Shown one piece after another: positions 1-7,163 of a stretch of 8,357 nt of DNA. The position numbers were made by a program, and so were the translations under genes. The stretch spans positions 1 to 8,357 of the forward strand of contig WFPV01000085.1 in the NCBI GenBank assembly GCA_015487405.1, given 5' to 3'. The notes below the pieces were generated by a model that was not told the origin of the DNA, made no database searches, and worked only from the letters and a program-made list of their open reading frames with translations. Each line of letters begins with the position of its first letter. Positions within the stretch are counted from its first letter, which is position 1. Source of the stretch: Aquifex sp. (GTDB taxonomy: Bacteria; Aquificota; Aquificia; Aquificales; Aquificaceae).

Positions 1-700
1 GCTCTTTAAGGACAGATTCGTAAAATCCACAGAATACTACAGAGTCCTCGCCGAATACCTGACGAGCAAGGGAGAGTATCAAGCCCTCACGAATCAATTG
101 AGAAGTCTCGGAGAAGTGAGAAACAACAACCTCGTTCTTCGCACACCGCTGACGGGAATCGTAGCTTCTCAGAACGTTTCTCCCGGAGAGAGCGTAGGAC
201 TGGATACCGAAATCTTTGAGGTTCACACCCACAGAAACCTCTGGATTTACGGATGGCTTGAAGAGGAAAAAAGGAAACTCGTCAAGGAAGGCATGAAGGG
301 AATTGTCCTGACAAAAGATGGAGAAAAAGAAGACTGCACAGTGGATTTCGTTAGTCACAAGATTGACAGGAAGACAAGGAAGCTAAAGGTCAGGTGCGTA
401 GCTCCAAACGAAAGGCACACGCTTCTTCCCGGAATGTTCGTAACCCTCTTAATAGGCGTTCAAAAAGGTAAAGCCTTCATTGTTCCAAAGAGTGCGGTCC
501 AAGAGATTGAAGGAAAACACTATGTCTTTGTAAGAACCAAGGAAGGCTTTGAGCCCAAGGAGGTAAGAATTTTAGACGCTCTTGACGGCTACTACGTAAT
601 TGAAGGTGAGGTTCACGAAGGGGAGAAGGTAGCTATAACGGGAACGATTTTCTTAAAAACCAAGCTCGTCGGTCTTGAGGAAGGTGGACACGCCCACTGA
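1..700 (+). CDS. RND efflux periplasmic adaptor (membrane fusion protein), 5' partial
   Basis: This is the periplasmic adaptor subunit of a tripartite RND efflux system, linking the inner-membrane pump to an outer-membrane channel. The frame is open from base 2 with no stop, so the gene begins upstream; the TTG at 98 is internal, because the coding sense continues before it. About 232 residues are visible. The first ~40 are polar and helical, as expected for the returning arm of the alpha-hairpin. They are followed by the second lipoyl half (TPLTGIVASQNVSPGESV), then beta-barrel segments (LWIYGWLEEE, GMKGIVL) and the membrane-proximal domain (IVPKSAVQEIEGKHYVFV). This order is typical of the CusB/CzcB/HlyD_D23 group. 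The protein ends in GGHAH, a short histidine tail that might touch metal (inference). The N-terminal signal and first hairpin arm lie outside the window. The RND pump gene follows after 16 bases, so the two are surely co-transcribed. Confidence 0.93.
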   Translation, partial: LFKDRFVKSTEYYRVLAEYLTSKGEYQALTNQLRSLGEVRNNNLVLRTPLTGIVASQNVSPGESVGLDTEIFEVHTHRNLWIYGWLEEEKRKLVKEGMKGIVLTKDGEKEDCTVDFVSHKIDRKTRKLKVRCVAPNERHTLLPGMFVTLLIGVQKGKAFIVPKSAVQEIEGKHYVFVRTKEGFEPKEVRILDALDGYYVIEGEVHEGEKVAITGTIFLKTKLVGLEEGGHAH

Positions 701-708
701 AGGGAGGT
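701..708 (+). promoter_or_regulatory. Ribosome binding site of the RND pump gene
   Basis: AGGGAGGT sits 8 bases before the ATG at 717 and is a near-perfect Shine-Dalgarno sequence. It fixes the pump start and occupies most of the 16-base gap after the adaptor stop codon, so no separate promoter is likely here. Confidence 0.85.
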
Positions 709-716
709 AATCGGAG

Positions 717-3700
717 ATGCTGTTTAGAGCTATCTTAAAGTTCAGACTACTTATCCTGCTCTCACTCGTCGGTGTAGTCGCCCTCGGAGTATATGCTTAC
801 AAGAAGCTCCCCATAGACGCCTTTCCGGACCCAACACCCGTTCAGGTGAACATATACACCGAAGCCCCCGGACTCTCCGCGGAGGAGGTAGAGACCTTAA
901 TAACAATCCCCGTTGAGTCGGCAATGAACGGACTCAAAGACGTCCAGCTCGTCCGTAGTGTCTCAATCCCCGGGCTTTCCTACGTCTCGGTCTACTTCAA
1001 GGACGGAACGGACATCTACTTTGCGAGAAGACTCGTTATGGAGAAACTCCTTGATGTAAAGGAGAGGATTCCGGAAGGCTTTAACCCCGTTCTGGGACCC
1101 AACTCCACAGGGCTCGGAAACGCTCTTATATACGTCCTAAGAGATACGAGCGGAAAGTATGACAATACAGAGTTAAAGTCCGTTTACCAGCAGTGGATAG
1201 TCCGTCCCCTCATAATGAGTGTCGGGGGAGTGGAGGAGATAGTCCAGTTCGGACCCGAGAAGGCTTACCTCGTAGTCCTAAAACCCGAGCGGATGCTCGC
1301 CTACGGTGTGACCTTGGAGGAAGTGATTGAAGCCTTAGAAAAGAACAACCTGATAGTCGGAGGGGGATTCCTCAAGGCTCCCCAGGGAGACCTCGTTGTG
1401 AGAGGAATAGGGAGAATCTTCTCCAAGGAGGATATACTCAACGTTCCCATAAAGTTTGACGAAGAGAAAGGCATATCCGTGACCGTTGGAGACGTGGCGG
1501 ACGTGGTGGAGGGAGAGGTTCCCAACAGGCGGGGAGCTTTCACCATGAACGGGAAGGAAGTTATAGGAAACATAGTCGTCAAGAGAATCTTTGAGAACAC
1601 AAAGGAGGTGGTTGACAAGGTCGAGAAAAAACTAAAAGAAATTCAGGAAATCCTACCGGAAGGTATCAAGATAGAACACCTCTACGACCAAGCTTACCTG
1701 ACAGAGAAGGCGGTCTCCACCATTCAGAAGGCACTATTCAGCGGAATTCTACTCGTTTCTATTGTGACCGCGTTCTTGCTCGGAAACTTCAGGGCGTCTC
1801 TCATCGTTATAGCTTCACTTCCTTTAACCCTTCTCCTTGCCTTTATAGTTATGGAAATTCTCGGAATGAGCGGAAACCTCATGACCCTCGGGGGACTCGC
1901 CATAGGAATAGGTATGTTTGTGGACTCCTCCGTCGTCGTGGTTGAGAACATCTACAGACACCTGAGCGAAAAGAGGGAGGGCTTTAAGTTTTCTATAGTC
2001 CTTGACTCCCTCTTAGAGGTTTGGAAACCCGTTGTCTTTGCGGTGCTCATAATCGTTACGGTCTTCTCCCCCATATTCGTCTTTGAATCGGTGGAAGGAA
2101 AGTACTTCAAGCCTTTGGCTCTAACCCTCATAATCGCTCTCCTCGCCTCTTTATTCGTAGCCTTCACCTTCATACCCGTCCTTGCCTACTACTTCCTGAA
2201 AGCGGGAAAGAGTTCCTACAGTAAACTTATGCTCTTCATTCACAAGGTTTACGACCGCGTCCTGGATATCTCCTTCAGGATAAGGTGGGCACTCGTGGGA
2301 GCTACCCTCGTAGCCTTCGTCGGAAGCCTCTTTTTGCTCACAAGAATAGGAACGGAGTTTGCCCCAGAGCTTGAAGAGGGACAGGTGCTCGTTAAAGCCT
2401 TCTTAGACCCAAACGTTTCCTTAGAGGAGGGAATAAGAGTAGCCACCGCTATTGAGAGAGAAGCGATGAAATTCCCCGAGGTGGTAAGAACCTTCTCCAC
2501 CATAGGAAGGGCTGAAAAGGGAGAAGTGGCGGACACGAACTACATAGAGACCTGGATAATCCTGAAACCCCAGGAGGAGTGGAAGAGCTTCAAAACCCGT
2601 CAGGAGTTTAACGATATCCTGAGAGAAAGACTTTCCTGGCTTCCCGCGAGCCTCAGCTTCACCCAGCCGATAAAGATGAGGATTGACGAGCTTCTCTCTG
2701 GAGTGAAGGCGGACGTCGCGATAAAGGTCTTCGGAAAGGACCCCGAAAAGCTAAACGAGATAGCGGACAGGATAAAAGAAATCGTAGAAAACACAAAAGG
2801 AGCGGTTGACGTTGAAAAAGAAGTTCAAGCGGGAAGACTCCAGCTCAGGATAAAGCCTAAGTTAGAAGTTCTAAAGAGATACGGAATAAGCGTTGAGGAG
2901 GTTCTGAACTGGGCTCAGTATACCCTCGGAGGAAAGCCCGTGGGAGAGCTCCAGAAGGATACCATACTCTTCCCCATAATCCTCAGCCTACCCCAAGACT
3001 TCAAGAAGGACGTCTCAGCCCTCGCGAGCCTTCCCTTCACCGAGAGGGACGGAAAGATTCTCACCCTCGGTGACGTTGCGGAGCTGGAAGTGGCTAAAGG
3101 ACTCTTCGTCATTAGAAGGGAAAACAACGTAAGGTTTGCCCTCGTTATGTTCAACGTAGAGGGCAGGGACATGGGAAGTGTCGTAAACGAGCTGAGGGAA
3201 AAGATAGCCAAGGAAGTAAAACTACCTAAAGGTTACTTCATTACCTTCGGTGGACAGTTTGAAAATCAGGAAAGGGCTATGAAGAGGCTTTCAGTTGCCG
3301 TTCCCGTATCAATACTCATAATCTTCATACTCCTTTACCTGAACTACAACTCAGTAAGGGACGCCCTCGTGGTTATGTTGAACGTCCCCTTCGCGGTTAT
3401 AGGGGGAATCGTGGCTCTCTACATCTCAGGATTTAATCTCTCCGTTCCTTCCGCCATAGGATTTATAGCGGTCTTCGGAATAGCCACCCTCAACGGAGTT
3501 GTGCTCGTCTCATACATAAAACAGCTACTGCAGGAGTATAAAGACGTGAGGGAAGCGATAAAGAGAGCCGCCATCCTCAGGATAAGACCTATTCTCATAA
3601 CGGCTATAACCACTTTCATAGGACTTATACCCTTACTCGTGATAACGGACATAGGCTCAGAAATTCAAAAACCCCTTGCGACGGTCGTTGTGGGAGGAAT

Positions 3701-3779
3701 CATCACATCCACCTTCCTGACCCTTATAATCCTCCCCGCCATTTACGAGTGGGCTTACAGGAGGTTCCCTAACGCTTAA
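717..3779 (+). CDS. Heavy-metal efflux RND transporter, CzcA/CusA family
   Basis: This is the inner-membrane, proton-driven pump of a tripartite metal efflux system. At 1020 residues it is full length for the family. TM1 (about residues 8-28) leads into the family hallmark KKLPIDAFPDPTPVQVNIYT. The first periplasmic porter region follows (to ~340), then TM2-TM6 (~341-495), TM7 (~522-545), the second porter region, and TM8-TM12 (~860-1015). The TM4 proton-relay motif VDSSVVVVEN places D403 and E410 where CusA has D405 and E412; the extra TM4 aspartate of CzcA (DFG) is a glycine (G397). The porter motif MRIDELLSG has D657/E658, where CusA has a copper-binding methionine. TM10-11 carries GIATLNGVVLV as in CzcA, without the CusA glutamate. 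A divalent substrate (Zn, Co, Cd or Ni) is therefore more likely than Cu/Ag, but this is inference. The stop codon overlaps that of the convergent reductase gene. Confidence 0.96.
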   Translation: MLFRAILKFRLLILLSLVGVVALGVYAYKKLPIDAFPDPTPVQVNIYTEAPGLSAEEVETLITIPVESAMNGLKDVQLVRSVSIPGLSYVSVYFKDGTDIYFARRLVMEKLLDVKERIPEGFNPVLGPNSTGLGNALIYVLRDTSGKYDNTELKSVYQQWIVRPLIMSVGGVEEIVQFGPEKAYLVVLKPERMLAYGVTLEEVIEALEKNNLIVGGGFLKAPQGDLVVRGIGRIFSKEDILNVPIKFDEEKGISVTVGDVADVVEGEVPNRRGAFTMNGKEVIGNIVVKRIFENTKEVVDKVEKKLKEIQEILPEGIKIEHLYDQAYLTEKAVSTIQKALFSGILLVSIVTAFLLGNFRASLIVIASLPLTLLLAFIVMEILGMSGNLMTLGGLAIGIGMFVDSSVVVVENIYRHLSEKREGFKFSIVLDSLLEVWKPVVFAVLIIVTVFSPIFVFESVEGKYFKPLALTLIIALLASLFVAFTFIPVLAYYFLKAGKSSYSKLMLFIHKVYDRVLDISFRIRWALVGATLVAFVGSLFLLTRIGTEFAPELEEGQVLVKAFLDPNVSLEEGIRVATAIEREAMKFPEVVRTFSTIGRAEKGEVADTNYIETWIILKPQEEWKSFKTRQEFNDILRERLSWLPASLSFTQPIKMRIDELLSGVKADVAIKVFGKDPEKLNEIADRIKEIVENTKGAVDVEKEVQAGRLQLRIKPKLEVLKRYGISVEEVLNWAQYTLGGKPVGELQKDTILFPIILSLPQDFKKDVSALASLPFTERDGKILTLGDVAELEVAKGLFVIRRENNVRFALVMFNVEGRDMGSVVNELREKIAKEVKLPKGYFITFGGQFENQERAMKRLSVAVPVSILIIFILLYLNYNSVRDALVVMLNVPFAVIGGIVALYISGFNLSVPSAIGFIAVFGIATLNGVVLVSYIKQLLQEYKDVREAIKRAAILRIRPILITAITTFIGLIPLLVITDIGSEIQKPLATVVVGGIITSTFLTLIILPAIYEWAYRRFPNA

Positions 3780-4807
3780 TCCTTGTAATACTCTTCAAAG
3801 GCTATCCAGGTCTTTGGGACGATTCTCTTGAGGTCGTCCCACCTCTTCATATACTTCTTTCTCTTTTCCGCCGCCCTGTTTATAGAAACACCGAAGGTAT
3901 CTAAAGCCTCTTCCTCAAACTCCTCCGGCTCTCCCTCTCCCATATTCCTCCCCGCCATCTCACCCGTTAGAACCGCGTTCGCTATTCCTCCGCCCGTTAT
4001 GGGATGACAGAAACCACCCGCATCACCAACGAGAAGAACGTTTCCCCTGAGGGGCTTCTTTATACCCTCTCCCGGGATAAACCCCCCCGTTCTTCCTAAG
4101 ATTTTATCCGTCTCCACCCAGTCCACTACTTCCTTTAAGAACCTCTGCAGGGATTCCCAGACGCTCACCCTGTAATCAAGGTCAATCCCTACACCGACGT
4201 TCGCTATTTCCCCTTTCGGGAAAATCCAGCCGTAACCTCCGGGGATGTAGTCTCTGAAAAAGATGAGCAGGTCTCCTAAAGGTTCCTTTAAGGGAACGCT
4301 AACCTGAGCGGTTATGAGAAAGTTTTTTGTATGCTCTCCCGTTTGCCTTGCCACTTCTGAGCGGGCTCCGTCCGCCCCGATAAAGTAGTCCGCCTTTACC
4401 CTAAAAACTTCTTTAGTTTTTAAATCCTTAAGTACGGCTTCGCCGTCCTCAAAACCTAAAAACTTAGTCTTGAGCCTTAGCTCTGCTCCCTCCTTTACAG
4501 CAAGCTCCGCAATCAGAGCGTCAAAACGCTCCCGGTTCAGCATAAAGCCCTCGGAGGGCATGCTCATCACTTCTCCCCAGGGAGTGAAGTGAACCATATC
4601 TTTGACTTTCTGAATCCATACCTCTTTTGGGAAGAACTCGGGAAACTTGTAGGAGAGCTGAACGGGAACGAACTCCGCACACTGGACGGGATAACCTACT
4701 CTTTTGCGGGAATCAACGAGGAGAACCTTTGCTCCCTTCTTGGCAAGCTCGTAGGCGGCTGTAGAGCCCCCCGGCCCTGCACCGATGACAACTACGTCGT
4801 ACCTCAT
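3776..4807 (-). CDS. Geranylgeranyl reductase family FAD-dependent oxidoreductase
   Basis: This flavoprotein of 343 residues belongs to the geranylgeranyl-reductase family, whose members saturate double bonds of isoprenoid chains (chlorophyll tails, archaeal lipids, quinone tails). An N-terminal Rossmann fold carries GAGPGG (residues 9-14), followed by an acidic residue (D32) at the end of strand 2. C43 in YPVQCAEFV matches the conserved family cysteine region. GADGARS (144-150), the family motif PxxYxWxFP (189-197, PGGYGWIFP) and the FAD phosphate motif GDAGG (261-265) followed by HPITGGGI complete the set. The protein is somewhat short for the family. It is last in the operon: its ATG overlaps the stop of the IHF-like gene (ATGA), and no strong ribosome binding site precedes it, so translational coupling is likely. 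Its true substrate is unknown. A quinone side chain is my best guess, since partly saturated naphthoquinone tails have been reported in Aquifex (from memory). Confidence 0.9.
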   Translation of the reverse strand: MRYDVVVIGAGPGGSTAAYELAKKGAKVLLVDSRKRVGYPVQCAEFVPVQLSYKFPEFFPKEVWIQKVKDMVHFTPWGEVMSMPSEGFMLNRERFDALIAELAVKEGAELRLKTKFLGFEDGEAVLKDLKTKEVFRVKADYFIGADGARSEVARQTGEHTKNFLITAQVSVPLKEPLGDLLIFFRDYIPGGYGWIFPKGEIANVGVGIDLDYRVSVWESLQRFLKEVVDWVETDKILGRTGGFIPGEGIKKPLRGNVLLVGDAGGFCHPITGGGIANAVLTGEMAGRNMGEGEPEEFEEEALDTFGVSINRAAEKRKKYMKRWDDLKRIVPKTWIAFEEYYKD

Positions 4808-5085
4808 TCCATACCGTTTAATTTCTTTTTGAGGGACTTGGCAACCTTGAAGCGGGGAAAGTATTTTTCCTTAACGTATACCTCTATACCGGTTTTCGGA
4901 TTTCTCACGAACCTTCCCGGTCTCCTTTTAAGCCTAAAGGTTCCGAGCCCCCTAATCTCTATTTTGTTTCCGTTCAGTATTTCTTCCTTCATAACCTCAA
5001 AGGTGGCACACACTATGGCGTAAGCCTTTCTCAAAGAGATTCCCTTCCTCTTTGCCAGTTCCTTAGCCAGGTCCGCCTTGTTCAC
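4804..5085 (-). CDS. IHF/HU family DNA-binding protein
   Basis: This is a 93-residue histone-like protein that binds and bends DNA as a dimer. The N-terminal helices (MNKADLAKELAKRKGISLRKA) are followed by the conserved turn IEIRGLGTFRLKRR. The DNA-embracing arm has RNPKTG at 61-66, with the intercalating proline P63, and the sequence ends in the helix FKVAKSLKKKL. The IEIRGLGTF and RNPKTG region resembles the IHF beta chain more than HU, but subfamily assignment needs a tree. The residue before RNPKTG is valine instead of the usual glycine. The start is GTG at 5085, overlapping the lptA stop (GTGA) and preceded by a strong ribosome binding site at 5091-5097. It lies between lptA and the reductase gene in one operon, so it may be made in step with envelope genes; a direct functional link is not shown. 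Confidence 0.95.
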   Translation of the reverse strand: MNKADLAKELAKRKGISLRKAYAIVCATFEVMKEEILNGNKIEIRGLGTFRLKRRPGRFVRNPKTGIEVYVKEKYFPRFKVAKSLKKKLNGME

Positions 5086-5519
5086 TTTTTCTCCTCCAGA
5101 TAAACAGTTTTAACTCTTTTTTTACCACCTTTGGCGACGAGTCTATTCTCCTTCCTGTAAATGGTTATCTCTTCAGCTTCCAAAACCCTCGTCTTTTCCT
5201 GTATTTTAGCACTTCCTTTCAGGTAGATAACATCTTTTGTAAGGTCGTATTCCGCGTAATCCGCAAATACCTTCCTATTTGGCTCTACTATCTTTACCTT
5301 TCCCACGGCTACAATCTTTACGGGCTTACCTTCCTTATTCAGTATTATCTCCACCTTCTCAGCCCTCAGAACGGAGCTGTCCCTTATGAGCCTGACGTTT
5401 CCCTTGTAAATCAGTTTATTCTCTAAATATATGAGCTCGTCCGATTCACCGGTTATTGAGCTCTGAGCGTAAAGGAGTGTAGAGAAACTAAGTAGCAGGA
5501 TGAGTGCTTTCCACTTCAT
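5082..5519 (-). CDS. lptA: LptA-like LPS transport periplasmic protein (OstA N-terminal domain)
   Basis: This is the periplasmic bridge protein of the Lpt pathway, which carries lipopolysaccharide from the inner to the outer membrane on a beta-jellyroll. It has 145 residues, shorter than E. coli LptA (185), so it is essentially a single OstA/LptA_N domain. A signal peptide is clear: MKWK, hydrophobic ALILLLSFSTLLYA, likely cleaved after A18. The mature part shows the recurring short strands of the family (ITGESDELIYLENKLIYKGNVRLIRD, LRAEKVEII, FADYAEYDL, LEAEEITIYRKENRLVAKG). The ATG at 5519 is set by the signal peptide and by AAGGT upstream; this puts the first 32 bases inside lptC. The stop overlaps the GTG of the IHF-like gene. 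Position directly after kdsC and lptC strongly supports the assignment. LptB is not in this window. Confidence 0.9.
   Translation of the reverse strand: MKWKALILLLSFSTLLYAQSSITGESDELIYLENKLIYKGNVRLIRDSSVLRAEKVEIILNKEGKPVKIVAVGKVKIVEPNRKVFADYAEYDLTKDVIYLKGSAKIQEKTRVLEAEEITIYRKENRLVAKGGKKRVKTVYLEEKK
5091..5097 (-). promoter_or_regulatory. Ribosome binding site of the IHF-like gene
   Basis: On the minus strand GGAGGAG lies 5 bases before the GTG start at 5085, inside the 3' end of lptA. It supports the non-ATG start and suggests strong independent initiation in addition to coupling with lptA. Confidence 0.75.
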
Positions 5520-5985
5520 TTATGATTACCTTAAAGGGTTTGAAGGTTATTGTAAAGCCTCTGCCCTTAACCACGTTTCCCTTGCGTTTTAGGAAAATCC
5601 TTTCCTTTCCCCAAACGACACCTTTGTTAAAGTCTATGTTTGCGTTACGGGTCTTCACATAAAGCTCCTCCCCAAAGAGCTCCGTCTCCCCCTTCAGAAC
5701 ACCTCTCTTGTTAGCTTTATTGAAGGAAAGACTTTGAGAGATAATCCTGTAACCTTCGGTGAGTATGGTGGGGCTTTCTATCTCTACGTTTTTCCCTACT
5801 GACAGGAGTTTTTTCCCGTATATTCTCCATTCCAGTCCCTTTTCACCGTAAATTCTCAGCTCTACGCCTTTTAGCTCACTTTTTACGAGGGAGATGTTCT
5901 TGAGTTTTTGAAATTCTTTGACGTAAATCTCCGAAAGCCCTACTCCGAGGAGGAAGATAAGGACTATCAAGAAGCCTTTAATCAT
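5488..5985 (-). CDS. lptC: LptC-like LPS export bitopic membrane protein
   Basis: LptC is anchored in the inner membrane, receives lipopolysaccharide from LptB2FG and passes it to LptA. This 165-residue protein has one N-terminal membrane helix (IKGFLIVLIFLLGVGLSEIYV, about residues 2-22), no cleavage site, and then a beta-rich periplasmic domain. That domain carries the family pattern: VELRIYGEKGLEWRIYGKKL, then ILTEGYRIISQSLSFN, GVLKGETELFGEELYVKTRNANIDF and VVKGRGFTITF. Sequence conservation in LptC is low, so the call leans on topology, length and the flanking kdsC and lptA genes. The start ATG lies inside the kdsC end (8-base overlap ATGATTAA) and is preceded by AAGGGAG about 7 bases upstream. 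The C-terminus overlaps lptA by 32 bases. Confidence 0.86.
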   Translation of the reverse strand: MIKGFLIVLIFLLGVGLSEIYVKEFQKLKNISLVKSELKGVELRIYGEKGLEWRIYGKKLLSVGKNVEIESPTILTEGYRIISQSLSFNKANKRGVLKGETELFGEELYVKTRNANIDFNKGVVWGKERIFLKRKGNVVKGRGFTITFKPFKVIINEVESTHPAT

Positions 5986-6469
5986 TAAGGAGCTCCCTTA
6001 TGAGGTCCACCACCTCCCTGAAGGCTCCCTTTCCCCCTTCCCTCATAGTTGTATAAACCGCAACCTTTTTGACTTCCCTAACCGCATTCCTGACAGCAAC
6101 GGGAAATCCCACTTTTTCCATTACGGGAATGTCCACCACGTCGTCGCCTATGAATCCGCACTCCTCGTCCGTGAGGTTATACTTCCTTTTGAGAGTTTCG
6201 TAAACGTCGGTTTTTTTATGTCTGCCTGTAAATATGTCCTCTATTTCAAGCTCTTTGAGACGGGTTATGAGGGCTTCTGAGTCTCTCCCGCTTATGACGG
6301 TGAGCTTTATTCCAAGCCTCTGGAGTGCCTTTATTCCGAGCCCGTCAAGGACGTTAAAACTCTTTATCGTTTCCCCTTCCTTCGTGTAGTGTAGACTTCC
6401 GTCGGTTAGAACGCCGTCTATGTCGGTTATCAGGAGTTTTAATTTTTTTACTCTATCCCTTAGAGCCAT
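5978..6469 (-). CDS. kdsC: 3-deoxy-D-manno-octulosonate 8-phosphate phosphatase (KdsC, HAD family)
   Basis: KdsC hydrolyses Kdo-8-phosphate to Kdo plus phosphate in the cytoplasm, the step before CMP-Kdo formation for the LPS inner core. The 163 residues match the small capless HAD class C0 that works as a tetramer. Motif I is TDIDGVLTD with nucleophile D16 and acid/base D18. Motif II is ISGRDS with S60. K86 fits the motif III lysine, and motif IV is GDDVVD with D109 and D110. The C-terminal GGKGAFREVVDLI is the conserved tail that closes the neighbouring active site in KdsC tetramers. The start at 6469 sits within the sirtuin 3' end (17-base overlap) with GGAAAGGT just upstream. The close link to lptC and lptA mirrors the Proteobacterial order kdsC-lptC-lptA, supporting KdsC over other HAD phosphatases. 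Confidence 0.95.
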   Translation of the reverse strand: MALRDRVKKLKLLITDIDGVLTDGSLHYTKEGETIKSFNVLDGLGIKALQRLGIKLTVISGRDSEALITRLKELEIEDIFTGRHKKTDVYETLKRKYNLTDEECGFIGDDVVDIPVMEKVGFPVAVRNAVREVKKVAVYTTMREGGKGAFREVVDLIRELLND

Positions 6470-7163
6470 ACCTTTCCTTAATATACTGGTAAACTTTTTT
6501 CAGTCCCGTGCTCGCCTTTTCCCTGTAAATCTTGTCCGCTATTCGGGATATGGGAGTCTCGTCGGGGTTAACCTCTATGACTTCCGCTCCGTGTTCCTTT
6601 GCTTCGTAAGGGAGTTGGGCGGCGGGATAAACCACTCCAGAAGTTCCTATGACTACGAATACATCCGCTTCCCTGGAGAGTCTGAAGGCTTCCTCCAAGG
6701 CGTCTAAGGGTAGGCTTTCTCCGAACCACACTACTCCGGGTCTCAAAAGCCCCCCGCACTTTTCACACTTGGGAGGTATTTCGGGAAGGGGAGCTCTGTA
6801 GTCGTAGGTCTCGTGTCCACACTCAACGCATCTGACTTTCCATATGTTCCCGTGGAGCTCTATGACCTTTTTGGAGCCCGCCCTCTGGTGGAGTCCGTCA
6901 ACGTTCTGAGTTATTACGTAAAAGTCGGGGAATTCCTCCTCCATCTTTGCGAGGATTTTGTGCCCTTCGTTTGGCTCCGCTTTCGCTATTAGCTGTCTCC
7001 TCCAGTCGTACCACTCCCAGACGAGCTTAGGGTCCCTGAAGAAGGCTTCCGGAGTTGCGAGCTCCTCCGCCCTGAACTTCTTCCAGAGTCCATCCTTTCC
7101 CCTGAAGGTGGGGATACCGCTCTCCGCGGATATGCCCGCTCCCGTAAAGGCTATTATCTTCAT
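6453..7163 (-). CDS. cobB: NAD-dependent protein deacylase, sirtuin family (class III type)
   Basis: Sirtuins remove acyl groups from protein lysines using NAD, releasing nicotinamide and O-acyl-ADP-ribose. From the ATG at 7163 the protein is 236 residues, normal for bacterial CobB. It shows GAGIS (8-12) and GIPTFRG (16-22), the NAD/nicotinamide QNVDGLH (86-92), catalytic H104 in ELHGN, a Cys4 zinc module (C112, C115, C133, C136), VVWFGE, GTSGVVYPA and EVNPDET. Y52 and R55 (YDWRR) match the Tyr-x-x-Arg pair of SIRT5-type enzymes, which favour succinyl- and malonyl-lysine. A longer in-frame start at 7205 adds 14 non-conserved residues; I prefer 7163 because MKIIAFTGAGIS is the family N-terminus. 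There is no ribosome binding site before 7163, and a TATAAA lies just upstream, so a leaderless mRNA is possible. It is first in the kdsC-lpt operon. Confidence 0.95.
   Translation of the reverse strand: MKIIAFTGAGISAESGIPTFRGKDGLWKKFRAEELATPEAFFRDPKLVWEWYDWRRQLIAKAEPNEGHKILAKMEEEFPDFYVITQNVDGLHQRAGSKKVIELHGNIWKVRCVECGHETYDYRAPLPEIPPKCEKCGGLLRPGVVWFGESLPLDALEEAFRLSREADVFVVIGTSGVVYPAAQLPYEAKEHGAEVIEVNPDETPISRIADKIYREKASTGLKKVYQYIKERYGSKG

Noticed and set aside
98..700. TTG at 98 as the real start of the adaptor gene
   Set aside because: The frame is open to base 2 and the translation before 98 is plausible alpha-hairpin sequence, so the TTG is internal and the gene is cut by the window edge.
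1301..3652. Several minus-strand open frames of 64-105 codons inside the RND pump gene
   Set aside because: The pump is full length with conserved motifs throughout; the antisense products are Ser/Thr-rich and lack family features, typical of shadows.
4589..5023. 144-codon + strand open frame opposite the reductase and IHF-like genes
   Set aside because: It lies wholly antisense to two genes with clear family motifs, spans their junction, and has no recognisable domain or ribosome binding site; it is a by-product of codon bias.
6420..6707. 95-codon + strand open frame opposite kdsC and the sirtuin gene
   Set aside because: Antisense to well-supported enzymes, with low-complexity, family-less translation.
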